Below, piece after piece: positions 9,908-18,055 of a stretch of 64,000 nucleotides of DNA. Source of the stretch: Sphingobium scionense (GTDB lineage Bacteria; Pseudomonadota; Alphaproteobacteria; Sphingomonadales; Sphingomonadaceae); NCBI RefSeq assembly GCF_014197035.1, contig NZ_JACIEU010000003.1, forward strand, positions 186,001 to 250,000, read 5' to 3'. Position numbers and translations under genes: made by a program. The notes below the pieces were generated by a model, which ran no database searches, was not told where the DNA came from, and saw only the letters and a program-made list of their open reading frames with translations. Position 1 is the stretch's first letter, and each line of letters starts with the position of its first letter.

Positions 9908-11298
9908 TGGTGCCCGACCCGATATTGACGGCAGAGGCCATGCGTGCGGCCGAGCGGGCGGCTTTTGATGCCGGGGTCGATCCTTACGAACTGATGGAAC
10001 GAGCCGGTGCGGCGGCGGCGCAGATCATCTGGCGCGCGGGGCATCGGCGCGATGTTCTAGTCCTCAGTGGGCCTGGCAATAATGGTGGAGACGGCTTTGT
10101 TATTGCGCGAATATTGCGCGAACTTGGCGTGCCGGTGCGGGTCGCCTCCCTGGGTGACAGCCGCACCGCGTCTGCCCAGCGGGCCAGGGCATTATGGGAT
10201 GGCCCGGTAGAGTCGCTGGCGGACGCCGCGCCGGCGGCGCAACTGGTCGACGCGCTGTTCGGCACCGGGTTGACGCGGGGCCTTGATGCGGCGGTGGCGG
10301 AACGCTTGGGCGCATTGGTGGCGCATGCCAATCACAGCTATGCGATCGACCTGCCCAGCGGAGTGGGAACGGATGACGGCGTGCTATTGTCTGTAGCGCC
10401 AAGGTTCGACGTGACGATTGCGCTGGGGGCGTTCAAGCCCGCGCATCTGTTGCAGCCGGCGGCCGACCTTATGGGGAGGCTGGTGCGGGCGGACATCGGC
10501 ATCGCCATGCCTCGGGATGTGCATGTGCTCGCGCCGCCGCAACTCCGTGCGCCTGATGCCGTTGCGCATAAATATAGCCGGGGACTGGTTGGCGTTGTCG
10601 GCGGGAGCATGCCGGGCGCGGCTGCGCTCGCGGCTGCGGCTGCGGCTCGTTCGGGCGCCGGGATGGTGAGGCGCTATGACGCTTCGCCCTGTGAGGCTGG
10701 GCTGCATGCCATTGTTCATCAGCAGATTGAGGATCCAACTGTCCTGGGCGATGCTCTTTTCGCCCCTCGGCTGGCGTCCGTGCTGGTCGGTCCGGGACTG
10801 GGCCGGGAGGAGGGGGCGCAAGCGCGGCTCGGCGCAGTGCTGGCATGTGGGCGGCCGCTGGTGCTGGACGCCGATGCGTTGACCTTGCTGGCAGGAAACG
10901 TGGCTACCCATGTCCCGGCCGGATCGATCCTGACCCCGCACGAGGGCGAGTTCGTCCGGCTATTCGGCGATCTGCCGGGCAGCAAGATCGACCGCGCTCT
11001 GGCGGCGGCGCGCATTACGAACTCGGTCATGGTCTACAAAGGGGCTGACAGCGTGATCGCCGCGCCGGATGGCCGGGCAGCGGTGACGCGTGGCGTGTCG
11101 ACCTGGCTGTCGACGGCGGGGACCGGCGATGTGCTGGCGGGCCTTGTCGCCGGGCGGCTGGCCGTGACTGGCGATCCGTTCCGCGCAGCATGCGAAGCCG
11201 TCTGGCTCCATGGGGAAGCCGCGCACCGTGCCGGCCCGGCTTTTGTCGCGGATGATTTGCTTGCCGCGCTTCCAGCGGCTATCGGCTCGCGGCTGTGA
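9907..11298 (+). CDS. nnr: Bifunctional NAD(P)H-hydrate epimerase / ADP-dependent NAD(P)H-hydrate dehydratase
   Basis: This 463-residue two-domain enzyme repairs damaged NAD(P)H (NAD(P)HX). The N-terminal YjeF_N epimerase domain shows GPGNNGGDGFVIARIL, DALFGTGLTRGL and AIDLPSGVGTDDG. The C-terminal YjeF_C ribokinase-like dehydratase domain shows VGPGLGREEGA, LVLDADALTLL, ILTPHEGEF, and the catalytic STAGTGDVLAGLVAG. The fused arrangement and size match E. coli YjeF (Nnr). Start and stop overlap the neighbouring genes by one and four bases, giving a tightly packed operon from ispE to the methyltransferase. Confidence 0.95.
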   Translation: MVPDPILTAEAMRAAERAAFDAGVDPYELMERAGAAAAQIIWRAGHRRDVLVLSGPGNNGGDGFVIARILRELGVPVRVASLGDSRTASAQRARALWDGPVESLADAAPAAQLVDALFGTGLTRGLDAAVAERLGALVAHANHSYAIDLPSGVGTDDGVLLSVAPRFDVTIALGAFKPAHLLQPAADLMGRLVRADIGIAMPRDVHVLAPPQLRAPDAVAHKYSRGLVGVVGGSMPGAAALAAAAAARSGAGMVRRYDASPCEAGLHAIVHQQIEDPTVLGDALFAPRLASVLVGPGLGREEGAQARLGAVLACGRPLVLDADALTLLAGNVATHVPAGSILTPHEGEFVRLFGDLPGSKIDRALAAARITNSVMVYKGADSVIAAPDGRAAVTRGVSTWLSTAGTGDVLAGLVAGRLAVTGDPFRAACEAVWLHGEAAHRAGPAFVADDLLAALPAAIGSRL

Positions 11299-12500
11299 CC
11301 CAAGATAATGATCTCATCCTCCGCATCGCCGCCAAGGGCGATGGCGTCACCGCCGATGGGCGGCATTTCGCACTGGTTGCCCCCGGCGACCGGATCGCCG
11401 TCGACGGCAGCATCATCGCTGGCCCCCATCATGTTGACGCGCCCTGCATCCATTTTCCCGGCTGCGGTGGTTGCGAACTGCAGCAGATTGACGAGCCGAG
11501 CCTGGCCGATTTCGTCAGCGCGCGCGTGACCGGCGCGCTGGCCGGGCAGGGCGTGGCTGCGCAAACGGTGCTGCCGGCCCATGTCTCGCCACCACGCACC
11601 CGGCGCCGTGCCTCGCTGCGCGCCGCGCGGCAGGGAAAGCGTATCACCATCGGCTTTGCCGAGCAGGGCAGTCATGTGCTGGTCGATCTGACGATGTGCG
11701 AGATTCTGGATCCGCGTCTGTTCGTGCTGATCGCGCCGCTGCGGACGATGCTGCTGACCTGCCTGCCCGACAAGCGCGCTGCGCATGTGCGGATGTCGCT
11801 GACCGATCAGGGCATCGACCTGCTGCTGGAAGGGGTGAAGGTCGAGGGGCTGGCGGCGGACGAGGCGATCGGCGATTTCGCGCGTGGGCACGAGTTGGCG
11901 CGATTGACGATCGATCAGGGCGATGGTCCGGAGACGCGCTGGGAGCCGGAGCCGGTCACCGTCAGTTTTGGCGGCGTCGCGGTCGGCTTCCCGCCCTATT
12001 CCTTCCTGCAGGCGACGCCCGATGGCGAGGCGGTGCTGGTCAAGGCTGTGCAGGATGTTCTGCCAGCGACTGGTGCTGTGGCTGACCTGTTCTGCGGCCT
12101 TGGCACCTTTGCGCTGGCGATCGGTGCCAATCGGCCGGTCTATGCCGCGGAGGGTGCACGCGATCTGGTACTGTCGCTGAAACTCGCCGGCCATCGCGCG
12201 CAGCGGCGCATGGTGGCGGATCATCGCGATCTGTTCCGTCGGCCGTTGACGCCCGACGAACTGAACCGCTTTGCTGCTGTGGTGATCGATCCTCCGCGTG
12301 CGGGTGCGCGGGAACAGGCGATGCAACTGGCACAGTCGACCGTGCCGCTGGTCGCTTATGTCTCGTGCAATCCGGGTAGCTTCGCCCGCGATGCGGCACA
12401 TCTGGTGGCAGGTGGCTATGTGCTGGAGAGCGTCATGCCGGTCGGCCAGTTTCGCTGGTCCACCCATGTCGAACTGGTCGGAATTTTCCGGCGCTCCTGA
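11295..12500 (+). CDS. TrmA/RumA-family RNA (uracil-5-)-methyltransferase
   Basis: This 401-residue protein should methylate C5 of a specific uridine in rRNA or tRNA. It has the N-terminal 4Fe-4S cysteines (CIHFPGCGGCELQ, with a further Cys near residue 135 in TMCEIL), the SAM-binding DLFCGLGTFAL, the VIDPPRAGAREQ motif and the catalytic cysteine in YVSCNPGSF. A TRAM domain is short or absent at the front. Which uridine is methylated cannot be told from sequence alone. The GTG start at 11295 overlaps the preceding stop as GTGA. Confidence 0.88.
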   Translation: MTQDNDLILRIAAKGDGVTADGRHFALVAPGDRIAVDGSIIAGPHHVDAPCIHFPGCGGCELQQIDEPSLADFVSARVTGALAGQGVAAQTVLPAHVSPPRTRRRASLRAARQGKRITIGFAEQGSHVLVDLTMCEILDPRLFVLIAPLRTMLLTCLPDKRAAHVRMSLTDQGIDLLLEGVKVEGLAADEAIGDFARGHELARLTIDQGDGPETRWEPEPVTVSFGGVAVGFPPYSFLQATPDGEAVLVKAVQDVLPATGAVADLFCGLGTFALAIGANRPVYAAEGARDLVLSLKLAGHRAQRRMVADHRDLFRRPLTPDELNRFAAVVIDPPRAGAREQAMQLAQSTVPLVAYVSCNPGSFARDAAHLVAGGYVLESVMPVGQFRWSTHVELVGIFRRS

Positions 12501-12557
12501 GTGCGATTTCCTACGAAGTTCACACCGTTGTGAGGGGGCTTAATGCCCCAAAAGAAA

Positions 12558-12591
12558 ATCCCTCGCTGCGAGGGGGCGAGCAGCGAGGGAT
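12558..12591. terminator. Bidirectional hairpin terminator
   Basis: Arms ATCCCTCGCTGC (12558-12569) and GCAGCGAGGGAT (12580-12591) are perfectly complementary around a 10-base loop. The hairpin lies between the convergent methyltransferase and ornithine decarboxylase genes, with A-rich sequence on the left and a T-rich stretch on the right, so it can serve both directions. Confidence 0.75.
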
Positions 12592-12670
12592 ATAGTCTTT
12601 CGTTCGATCTTCGGCCTGTTGTGCTGGCCGTTAGACGGGCACCCTCTCCTAAAGGGGAGCGAGGACCGTC

Positions 12671-13864
12671 TTAACCGAGCTTAATGACAGTTGCGCGACG
12701 GCGAGCCGGAACCGTTTCGGCATAGAGGCTGGCCATCGGCTCGTCCGACACTTCGATCGTCGATTCCGAGGTGAAGCCGTTGAAGCCGGTGCGCATTGCC
12801 GCGCCATAGGCACCGAGCATGCCGATCTCGATATAGTCGCCGACCTTCACGTCCGCCGGGAGCATGAACGGGCCGACCATATGATCCATGTCGTCGCAGG
12901 TCGGGCCATAGAAGGAGAAGCCTTCCAGCTCTTCCTCGCTCTCATCTTCGCGCAGCAGGGCGACGGGGAAGCGCCAGCCGATATGCGCCGCATCGAACAG
13001 CGCACCATAGGCGCCGTCGTTGATGTAGAGTTCCTGGCCCCGGCGGCGTTCGACGCGCACGATGATCGAGCTATATTCGGCCGACAGCGCGCGGCCGGGT
13101 TCGCACCACAGTTCCGAGGAATAGCTGACCGGCAGACTTTCGAAGCCGCGATGGATCGCTTCGAAATAATTTTCGAGCGCGACCGGCTCCATGCCCGGAT
13201 AGATGGACGGGAAACCGCCACCGACATCGATGATGTCGACCGTGACGGCCGCGTCCACGATCGCGGCGCGCACGCGCTCGATCGCATCGCTATAGGCTTG
13301 GGGGCTCATCGCCTGGCTGCCGACATGGAAGCAGATGCCCAGCGCATCGGCAGCCTGACGGGTTGCCATCAGCAGTTCACGGGTCTCGCCCAGCTCCGCG
13401 CCGAACTTCGACGCCAGGCTGAGTTCCGAATGTTCGGACGATACGCGCAGGCGCACGCACAGTTCCAGATCGGTCGCATCGCCGGTGGCGCGCATGATTT
13501 TTTCCAGCTCGTCGATCGTATCGAGCGAGAAGGTGCGCACGCCATGGACATGGTAAGCTTCCGCGATCGCTTCCTCGGCCTTGACCGGGTGCATGAAGCA
13601 GAGCTTGGCCTTGCCTTCGAGCGTTTCGGCAACGAGGCGCACTTCAGCGATCGAGGCCACGTCGAAATGCGTGATACCCGAATCGAAAAGCGTGCGGATC
13701 AGATCAGGAGACGGATTAGCCTTGACCGCATAGAGCGAGCGACCCGGAAACTTCTCCGTAAAGAAGCGGGCAGCCCGAGCAGCGGCTTCGGGGCGAATCA
13801 GCGTTACCGGTGCTGCCGGTGTGAGGGTGGTCGCTACCCCCAGCGCGCTATGATGCTTGTGCAA
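12671..13864 (-). CDS. Ornithine decarboxylase (fold III PLP enzyme)
   Basis: This 397-residue alanine-racemase-fold decarboxylase should make putrescine from ornithine; related enzymes also accept lysine. The PLP lysine is in YAVKANPSP (K48), the phosphate-binding glycines in DVGGGFPS, the CEPGRALSAEYSS motif follows, and the active-site cysteine region reads YGPTCDDMD. I place the start at TTG 13864 because GGAGG lies 9 bases upstream and similarity begins just after it. An open frame extends 43 codons further upstream without support. It is followed on the same strand-side by genes for the next two steps of a spermidine pathway, though they lie upstream of it in transcription order. Confidence 0.9.
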   Translation of the reverse strand: MHKHHSALGVATTLTPAAPVTLIRPEAAARAARFFTEKFPGRSLYAVKANPSPDLIRTLFDSGITHFDVASIAEVRLVAETLEGKAKLCFMHPVKAEEAIAEAYHVHGVRTFSLDTIDELEKIMRATGDATDLELCVRLRVSSEHSELSLASKFGAELGETRELLMATRQAADALGICFHVGSQAMSPQAYSDAIERVRAAIVDAAVTVDIIDVGGGFPSIYPGMEPVALENYFEAIHRGFESLPVSYSSELWCEPGRALSAEYSSIIVRVERRRGQELYINDGAYGALFDAAHIGWRFPVALLREDESEEELEGFSFYGPTCDDMDHMVGPFMLPADVKVGDYIEIGMLGAYGAAMRTGFNGFTSESTIEVSDEPMASLYAETVPARRRATVIKLG

Positions 13865-14122
13865 CTCAAGGGACCTCCAGTGTAGTTCAGGGCGAAAAGC
13901 TGCCTTGCGGTGGAAGTCCCATGGGGCAGCGGATGGCCGATATATGCGGCGGGGTCCCCCCTGTAAAGCGCATATGAAAATTTTGTTGCGCAACCCACTA
14001 TGAAACGTGCGCCATGCTGGATGGAGCGTTGAAAAGGCATGATATTTCGGCCGGACGAAAGATGGTTTCTGCGAGATTAACGTCGTTTATCCCTGTCCGG
14101 CCGGGTAGAATCGGGAATGAAA

Positions 14123-15295
14123 TCAGGACAGGCGGCCCTTGAAATCTGCGTAGGAAAAAGAGCGGATTTCCGTGAGCTGATCGGTGTCGGAATGCCACAG
14201 CCAGATGGCTGGTAGCGGCACGCCGTTGAAGGTGTTGGTCTTCACCATCGAATAATGGGCCTGGTCGAGGAAGGCTATACGGGCGCCCGGCTCGGCACCG
14301 CCGGGCACCCGATAATCGCCAATGATGTCGCCCGCCAGGCAGGATGGGCCGCCGAGACGCGTTATCGGGCCGTCTTCCGGCTCATGCAGCATGGCGGGGC
14401 GATAAGGTGCCTCGATCACGTCGGGCATGTGGCATGTGGCGCTGATGTCCGTGATCGCCACGGCCATGCCATTGTCGATCACGTCTAGGATTTCGCCGAT
14501 CAGGATACCGGCGTCGAGCGCCATCGCCTCGCCCGGCTCGATATAGAGTTCAAGCCCGGTCTGTGCCTTGATCGCCTGAAGGAAGGCGATGAGATCGTCG
14601 ATCTGGTAGTCGGCGCGGGTGACATGGTGACCACCGCCGAAGTTCAGCCATTTGAGGCCGCCGACATGGGGCATGACGAACGGCTCGATCGCCGCCCAGG
14701 TGCGCTGAAGCGGCAGGAAATCCTGTTCGCATAGGTTATGGACGTGGAGACCATCGACCCCCTCCAGATGTTTGGCGCGCAACTGGTCGATCGGGAATCC
14801 AAGCCGGCTGTGCGGCTGCGAGGGGTCATATTTGGGCACCTCACCCTCAGGATGGAGGGGGTTGATGCGCAGGCCGATGTCGAAGATGCGGCCTTCGGCA
14901 CGTGCGGCATCGATCACCGGTTTCATCCTGGCGATCTGGCCGGGGCTGTTGAAGATTACATGGTCGGAAATCTTGAGGATTTCGGCCAGATCATCCGGCT
15001 TGTAGGCGGCGCAATAGGTCGCGACCTCGCCCTGATATTCCTCGCGACCGAGGCGCGCCTCATAGATGCCCGAAGCGCAGACGCCGTCGAGATATTCGCC
15101 CAGCACGGGGCCGAGCGACCACATGGAAAAGGCCTTGAGCGCGCCCAGCACCTTGATACCGGCGCGGTCGCCGATATCGCGTAGCACCGACAGGTTGCGG
15201 CGCACGGCGGCCTCGTCCACCACGAAGGCGGGCGAGGGGACGCGATACAGGTCGAAATGGGCGAAAGCGGCGGGATCGCCGGCGCGGGTTTCCAT
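14123..15295 (-). CDS. nspC: Carboxynorspermidine/carboxyspermidine decarboxylase
   Basis: NspC removes the carboxyl group of carboxyspermidine (or carboxynorspermidine) with PLP to give spermidine. The 390-residue sequence shows the PLP lysine in VLGALKAFSMW, the substrate region GLRINPLHPEGEVPKYDPSQP, LNFGGGHHVTR, YIEPGEA and the C-terminal GPSCLAGDIIGDY with its catalytic cysteine. ATG at 15295 has ACGGAG about 9 bases upstream; a GTG at 15313 lies at the base of an intercistronic hairpin and lacks a binding site. It is cotranscribed with the synthase gene just upstream. Confidence 0.93.
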   Translation of the reverse strand: METRAGDPAAFAHFDLYRVPSPAFVVDEAAVRRNLSVLRDIGDRAGIKVLGALKAFSMWSLGPVLGEYLDGVCASGIYEARLGREEYQGEVATYCAAYKPDDLAEILKISDHVIFNSPGQIARMKPVIDAARAEGRIFDIGLRINPLHPEGEVPKYDPSQPHSRLGFPIDQLRAKHLEGVDGLHVHNLCEQDFLPLQRTWAAIEPFVMPHVGGLKWLNFGGGHHVTRADYQIDDLIAFLQAIKAQTGLELYIEPGEAMALDAGILIGEILDVIDNGMAVAITDISATCHMPDVIEAPYRPAMLHEPEDGPITRLGGPSCLAGDIIGDYRVPGGAEPGARIAFLDQAHYSMVKTNTFNGVPLPAIWLWHSDTDQLTEIRSFSYADFKGRLS

Positions 15296-15317
15296 AACTA
15301 CATACTCCGTCACAACG

Positions 15318-15359
15318 GCGAAGGGCGAAGCGAAACTGTTGCCTCGCTCCGCCCTTCGC
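15318..15359 (-). other. Intercistronic hairpin between carboxynorspermidine synthase and nspC
   Basis: Arms at 15318-15333 and 15344-15359 match at 15 of 16 positions (core GCGAAGGGCG / CGCCCTTCGC) around a 10-base loop. On the minus strand it falls between the stop of the synthase gene and the ribosome binding site of nspC. There is no T-run after it, so it more likely stabilises or attenuates the message than terminates it (inference). Confidence 0.6.
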
Positions 15360-15385
15360 TGGGGTCATAATCCAGAATGGGATCG

Positions 15386-16591
15386 TCAGAAGGCCAGCGG
15401 CGCGTCCAGTTCCTTCACCTGCCAGGGCAGGCCATGCTTGTTGAGCATGTCCATGAAGGGATCGGGATCGAACTGCTCGATGTTGAACACACCTTCGCCC
15501 TTCCAGGCGCCGGTCAACATCATGGCGGCGCCGATCATCGCCGGCACGCCGGTGGTGTAGCTGACCGCCTGGTTGCCGGTTTCGGCATAGGCGTCCTCAT
15601 GGTCGCACACCTGATAGATGTAGACGGTCTTTTCCTGACCATCCTTCCGGCCGGTCGCGATGTCGCCGATATTGGTCTTGCCCTTGGTGGTCGAACCCAG
15701 GCTCGACGGTTCGGGCAGCACGGCTTTCAGGAACTGGAGCGGGATGATTTCCTGGCCATTATAGATGACCGGATCGATCCGGGTCATGCCGACATTCTGC
15801 AGCACTTCGAGATGCTTGAGGTAGGCGTCGCCGAAGGTCATCCAGAAACGGATGCGCTTGATTTCGGGATAGTGGGTGGCGAGGCTTTCCAGTTCCTCAT
15901 GATACATGAGGTACATGTTCTTTTCGCCGACCTGATCGAAGTCGAACACCTGCTTGTGGCTCAATGCGGGGCCTTCGACCCATTCGCCGTTCAGCCAGTG
16001 ACGCGACGGCGCGGTCACTTCGCGGATGTTGATTTCCGGGTTGAAGTTGGTGGCGAAATGCTGGCCATGGTCGCCGCCATTGCAGTCCAGAATGTCGAGC
16101 GTGTCGATGGTGTCGAGCAGATGCTTCTTGATATAGCTGGCGAACACGCTGGTCACGCCCGGGTCGAAGCCCGAACCCAGCAGCGCCATGATGCCGGCTT
16201 CCTTGAAGCGCTCCTGATAGGCCCACTGCCAGCTATATTCGAACTTGGCGGTGTCGCGCGGTTCGTAATTGGCGGTGTCGAGATAGTCGGTCTTGGTCGC
16301 GAGACACGCGTCCATGATCGCCAGATCCTGATAGGGCAGCGCCAGGTTCACGACCAGCTTGGGCTGGACCTTCTGGATGAGGGCGATGGTCTCTTCGACA
16401 TTGTCGGCGTCGACCTGGGCCACGTCGATATCCACGCCGACCAGCTTCTTGACCGATTCGGCTACCTTCTCGCAGCTGATGAGGCGGCGGCTGGCCAGCG
16501 TGATGTGGCTGAAAATATCAGGGTTCATCGCCATCTTGTGGACCGCGACAGACCCGACGCCGCCCGCGCCGATGACAAGAACCTTGCTCAA
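15386..16591 (-). CDS. Carboxynorspermidine synthase (saccharopine dehydrogenase family)
   Basis: This 401-residue NADPH-dependent enzyme condenses aspartate semialdehyde with putrescine (or diaminopropane) to carboxyspermidine (carboxynorspermidine). The N-terminal Rossmann motif VLVIGAGGVGSVAVHK and the family segments DTANYEPRD, GSGFDPGVTSVFA and CNGGDHGQH are clear. Saccharopine dehydrogenase itself is the other possibility for the fold, but adjacency to nspC and ornithine decarboxylase supports the polyamine role. It is the first gene of the module on the minus strand. Confidence 0.93.
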   Translation of the reverse strand: MSKVLVIGAGGVGSVAVHKMAMNPDIFSHITLASRRLISCEKVAESVKKLVGVDIDVAQVDADNVEETIALIQKVQPKLVVNLALPYQDLAIMDACLATKTDYLDTANYEPRDTAKFEYSWQWAYQERFKEAGIMALLGSGFDPGVTSVFASYIKKHLLDTIDTLDILDCNGGDHGQHFATNFNPEINIREVTAPSRHWLNGEWVEGPALSHKQVFDFDQVGEKNMYLMYHEELESLATHYPEIKRIRFWMTFGDAYLKHLEVLQNVGMTRIDPVIYNGQEIIPLQFLKAVLPEPSSLGSTTKGKTNIGDIATGRKDGQEKTVYIYQVCDHEDAYAETGNQAVSYTTGVPAMIGAAMMLTGAWKGEGVFNIEQFDPDPFMDMLNKHGLPWQVKELDAPLAF

Positions 16592-16653
16592 TTCAACTGC
16601 TCCATGATTATGGCCGCGCCAACTGCGCGAAAGCGCCCATATAGGAGCCTCGA

Positions 16654-17664
16654 ATGACAGCGCAAAGTCAGAGTTGGTTCGGCCGTAAAAAGCCGCTGCT
16701 GGCGGGGCTCGCCCTGCTGGCTCTGGCGTCCGCGACGCCGCCTGCGACTGCGGGTGATGACGCGGTCAAGACCAGTGCGTCAAAGGGTGAGGTGCGCGTG
16801 CCCTTCGCGCCACCGCTCGATCAATCGTTGCGCTATGAGGTGTCGGCCCTGCGCAATCGAGTTGGGCAGGAGCGGCAGGCGATTGTCGAGCAGGTGCTGC
16901 GGTTTCGGCGGGAGGGGGAGGGCTATGTGCTGCGGATCGAACTGGTTAGCGGAAGCTTGCCGGGGCTTGGCGACCTGCCGTTGAAGATCGGCGATCCGAA
17001 TATGCCGCCATCCTTGCGTCCGTTCATGGAACCGATGGAGTATGACGTCGATGCGGATGGCGCCGTGGTGCGGTTGCGCAATTGGGACCAGCTTAAAGGC
17101 AAGTTCGGTGCGGGCATGCAGGATATGGTCGCCCTGCTGGAGCCCGACGAGGCCAAGCGTGCGCCGGCTGCGGCGATGGTCGGCAAGATGGCCGAAGGCT
17201 TCCAGAAGCTTTCGGCCGAACAGGCTGCGCCTATGTTTCTCAAGCCCTGGACGACGTTCCTGGGCCTGGGTCGACATCCCAGGGAATTGGACGAATGGTA
17301 TGAAGCCGACGTCTCGCTCGACACCGGCATATTTCCGATGCCGTTGCCTGCGACCAGCCAGATGCAATTGACACGTCCCGGCACGGCCTATCATTGGGAG
17401 CAACATACGCAGATCGATCCCAAGGCTGCGAGCGAAGCCATCACATCCTATCTGGAAACGATGATCCAGGCGAGCGGCGACAAGGCGTCAGGCACGAAGA
17501 TTGCGGACATGCGCAAGGCGCTGGGCGACATCGCGATCCATGATGAGTTGGAGGCTGATATCGATCCGCTTACCGGCATGGTGACCGAAGCGAGCTATAT
17601 CCGATCGATCGAAACGGGCGGACAGAAGGGCGGTAACGGCAGCCGGGTGCGACGGATGGATTAG
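16654..17664 (+). CDS. Secreted protein of unknown function
   Basis: This 336-residue protein has a signal peptide (KKPLLAGLALLALASA, cleavage near PATAG). The mature part is beta-rich with segments such as FRREGEGYVLRIELV and an acidic-basic C-terminus ending SRVRRMD. I recognise no family. AGGAG at 16643-16647 precedes the ATG. It is divergent from the polyamine operon and convergent with the GFA gene, so it stands alone. Confidence 0.65.
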   Translation: MTAQSQSWFGRKKPLLAGLALLALASATPPATAGDDAVKTSASKGEVRVPFAPPLDQSLRYEVSALRNRVGQERQAIVEQVLRFRREGEGYVLRIELVSGSLPGLGDLPLKIGDPNMPPSLRPFMEPMEYDVDADGAVVRLRNWDQLKGKFGAGMQDMVALLEPDEAKRAPAAAMVGKMAEGFQKLSAEQAAPMFLKPWTTFLGLGRHPRELDEWYEADVSLDTGIFPMPLPATSQMQLTRPGTAYHWEQHTQIDPKAASEAITSYLETMIQASGDKASGTKIADMRKALGDIAIHDELEADIDPLTGMVTEASYIRSIETGGQKGGNGSRVRRMD

Positions 17665-17680
17665 CCGGCGTGGCGGCGGA

Positions 17681-18028
17681 TCAGAAGCTCGCCCCGTCGA
17701 CCTTCTGGATCGTGAGCGCATCGATATCGACCGAGGGCACGCAGCGCAGGTTGATCGCGCGCATTTCGCCCTGGGGCGATTTGCCGCGCGCGAAGGCCTC
17801 CGTGCCGCAGGTCTTGCAGAATTGATGCGTGATGGCGTGCTTGTAGAAGAGATAGTCGGTGAGTTGCTCGGCGCCGCTATCGAGGCGGAACTGGTCGACC
17901 GGCACGAAGGTCAGGACGAAGCCCTTGCGGCCGCAATGGGAGCAGTTGCAGCTTATCGCCTCGCTGGGCGGATCGGCATCGATCGTGAAGCTGACGGCGC
18001 CGCAATGGCAGCTTCCGCTATAGGCCAT
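17681..18028 (-). CDS. GFA (CENP-V-like) family zinc protein
   Basis: The 115-residue protein has the zinc-binding cysteines of the glutathione-dependent formaldehyde-activating (GFA) family: SCHCGAVSF, then CNCSHCGRKG and FCKTCGTEAF. Most members are carbon-sulfur lyases or of unknown function, and true formaldehyde activation is doubtful for the family as a whole. The gene is followed upstream on the same strand by the DNA ligase gene after 27 bases, which may be co-transcription without a functional tie. Confidence 0.88.
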   Translation of the reverse strand: MAYSGSCHCGAVSFTIDADPPSEAISCNCSHCGRKGFVLTFVPVDQFRLDSGAEQLTDYLFYKHAITHQFCKTCGTEAFARGKSPQGEMRAINLRCVPSVDIDALTIQKVDGASF

Positions 18029-18055
18029 CCTCGTTCTCCTTTTGGTCCTTATGCG

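Noticed and set aside
13865..14122. Possible polyamine-responsive leader upstream of ornithine decarboxylase
   Set aside because: A GGCCGGAC/GTCCGGCC pair (14051-14106) and some smaller stems exist, but the loop is long and no known riboswitch fold is evident.
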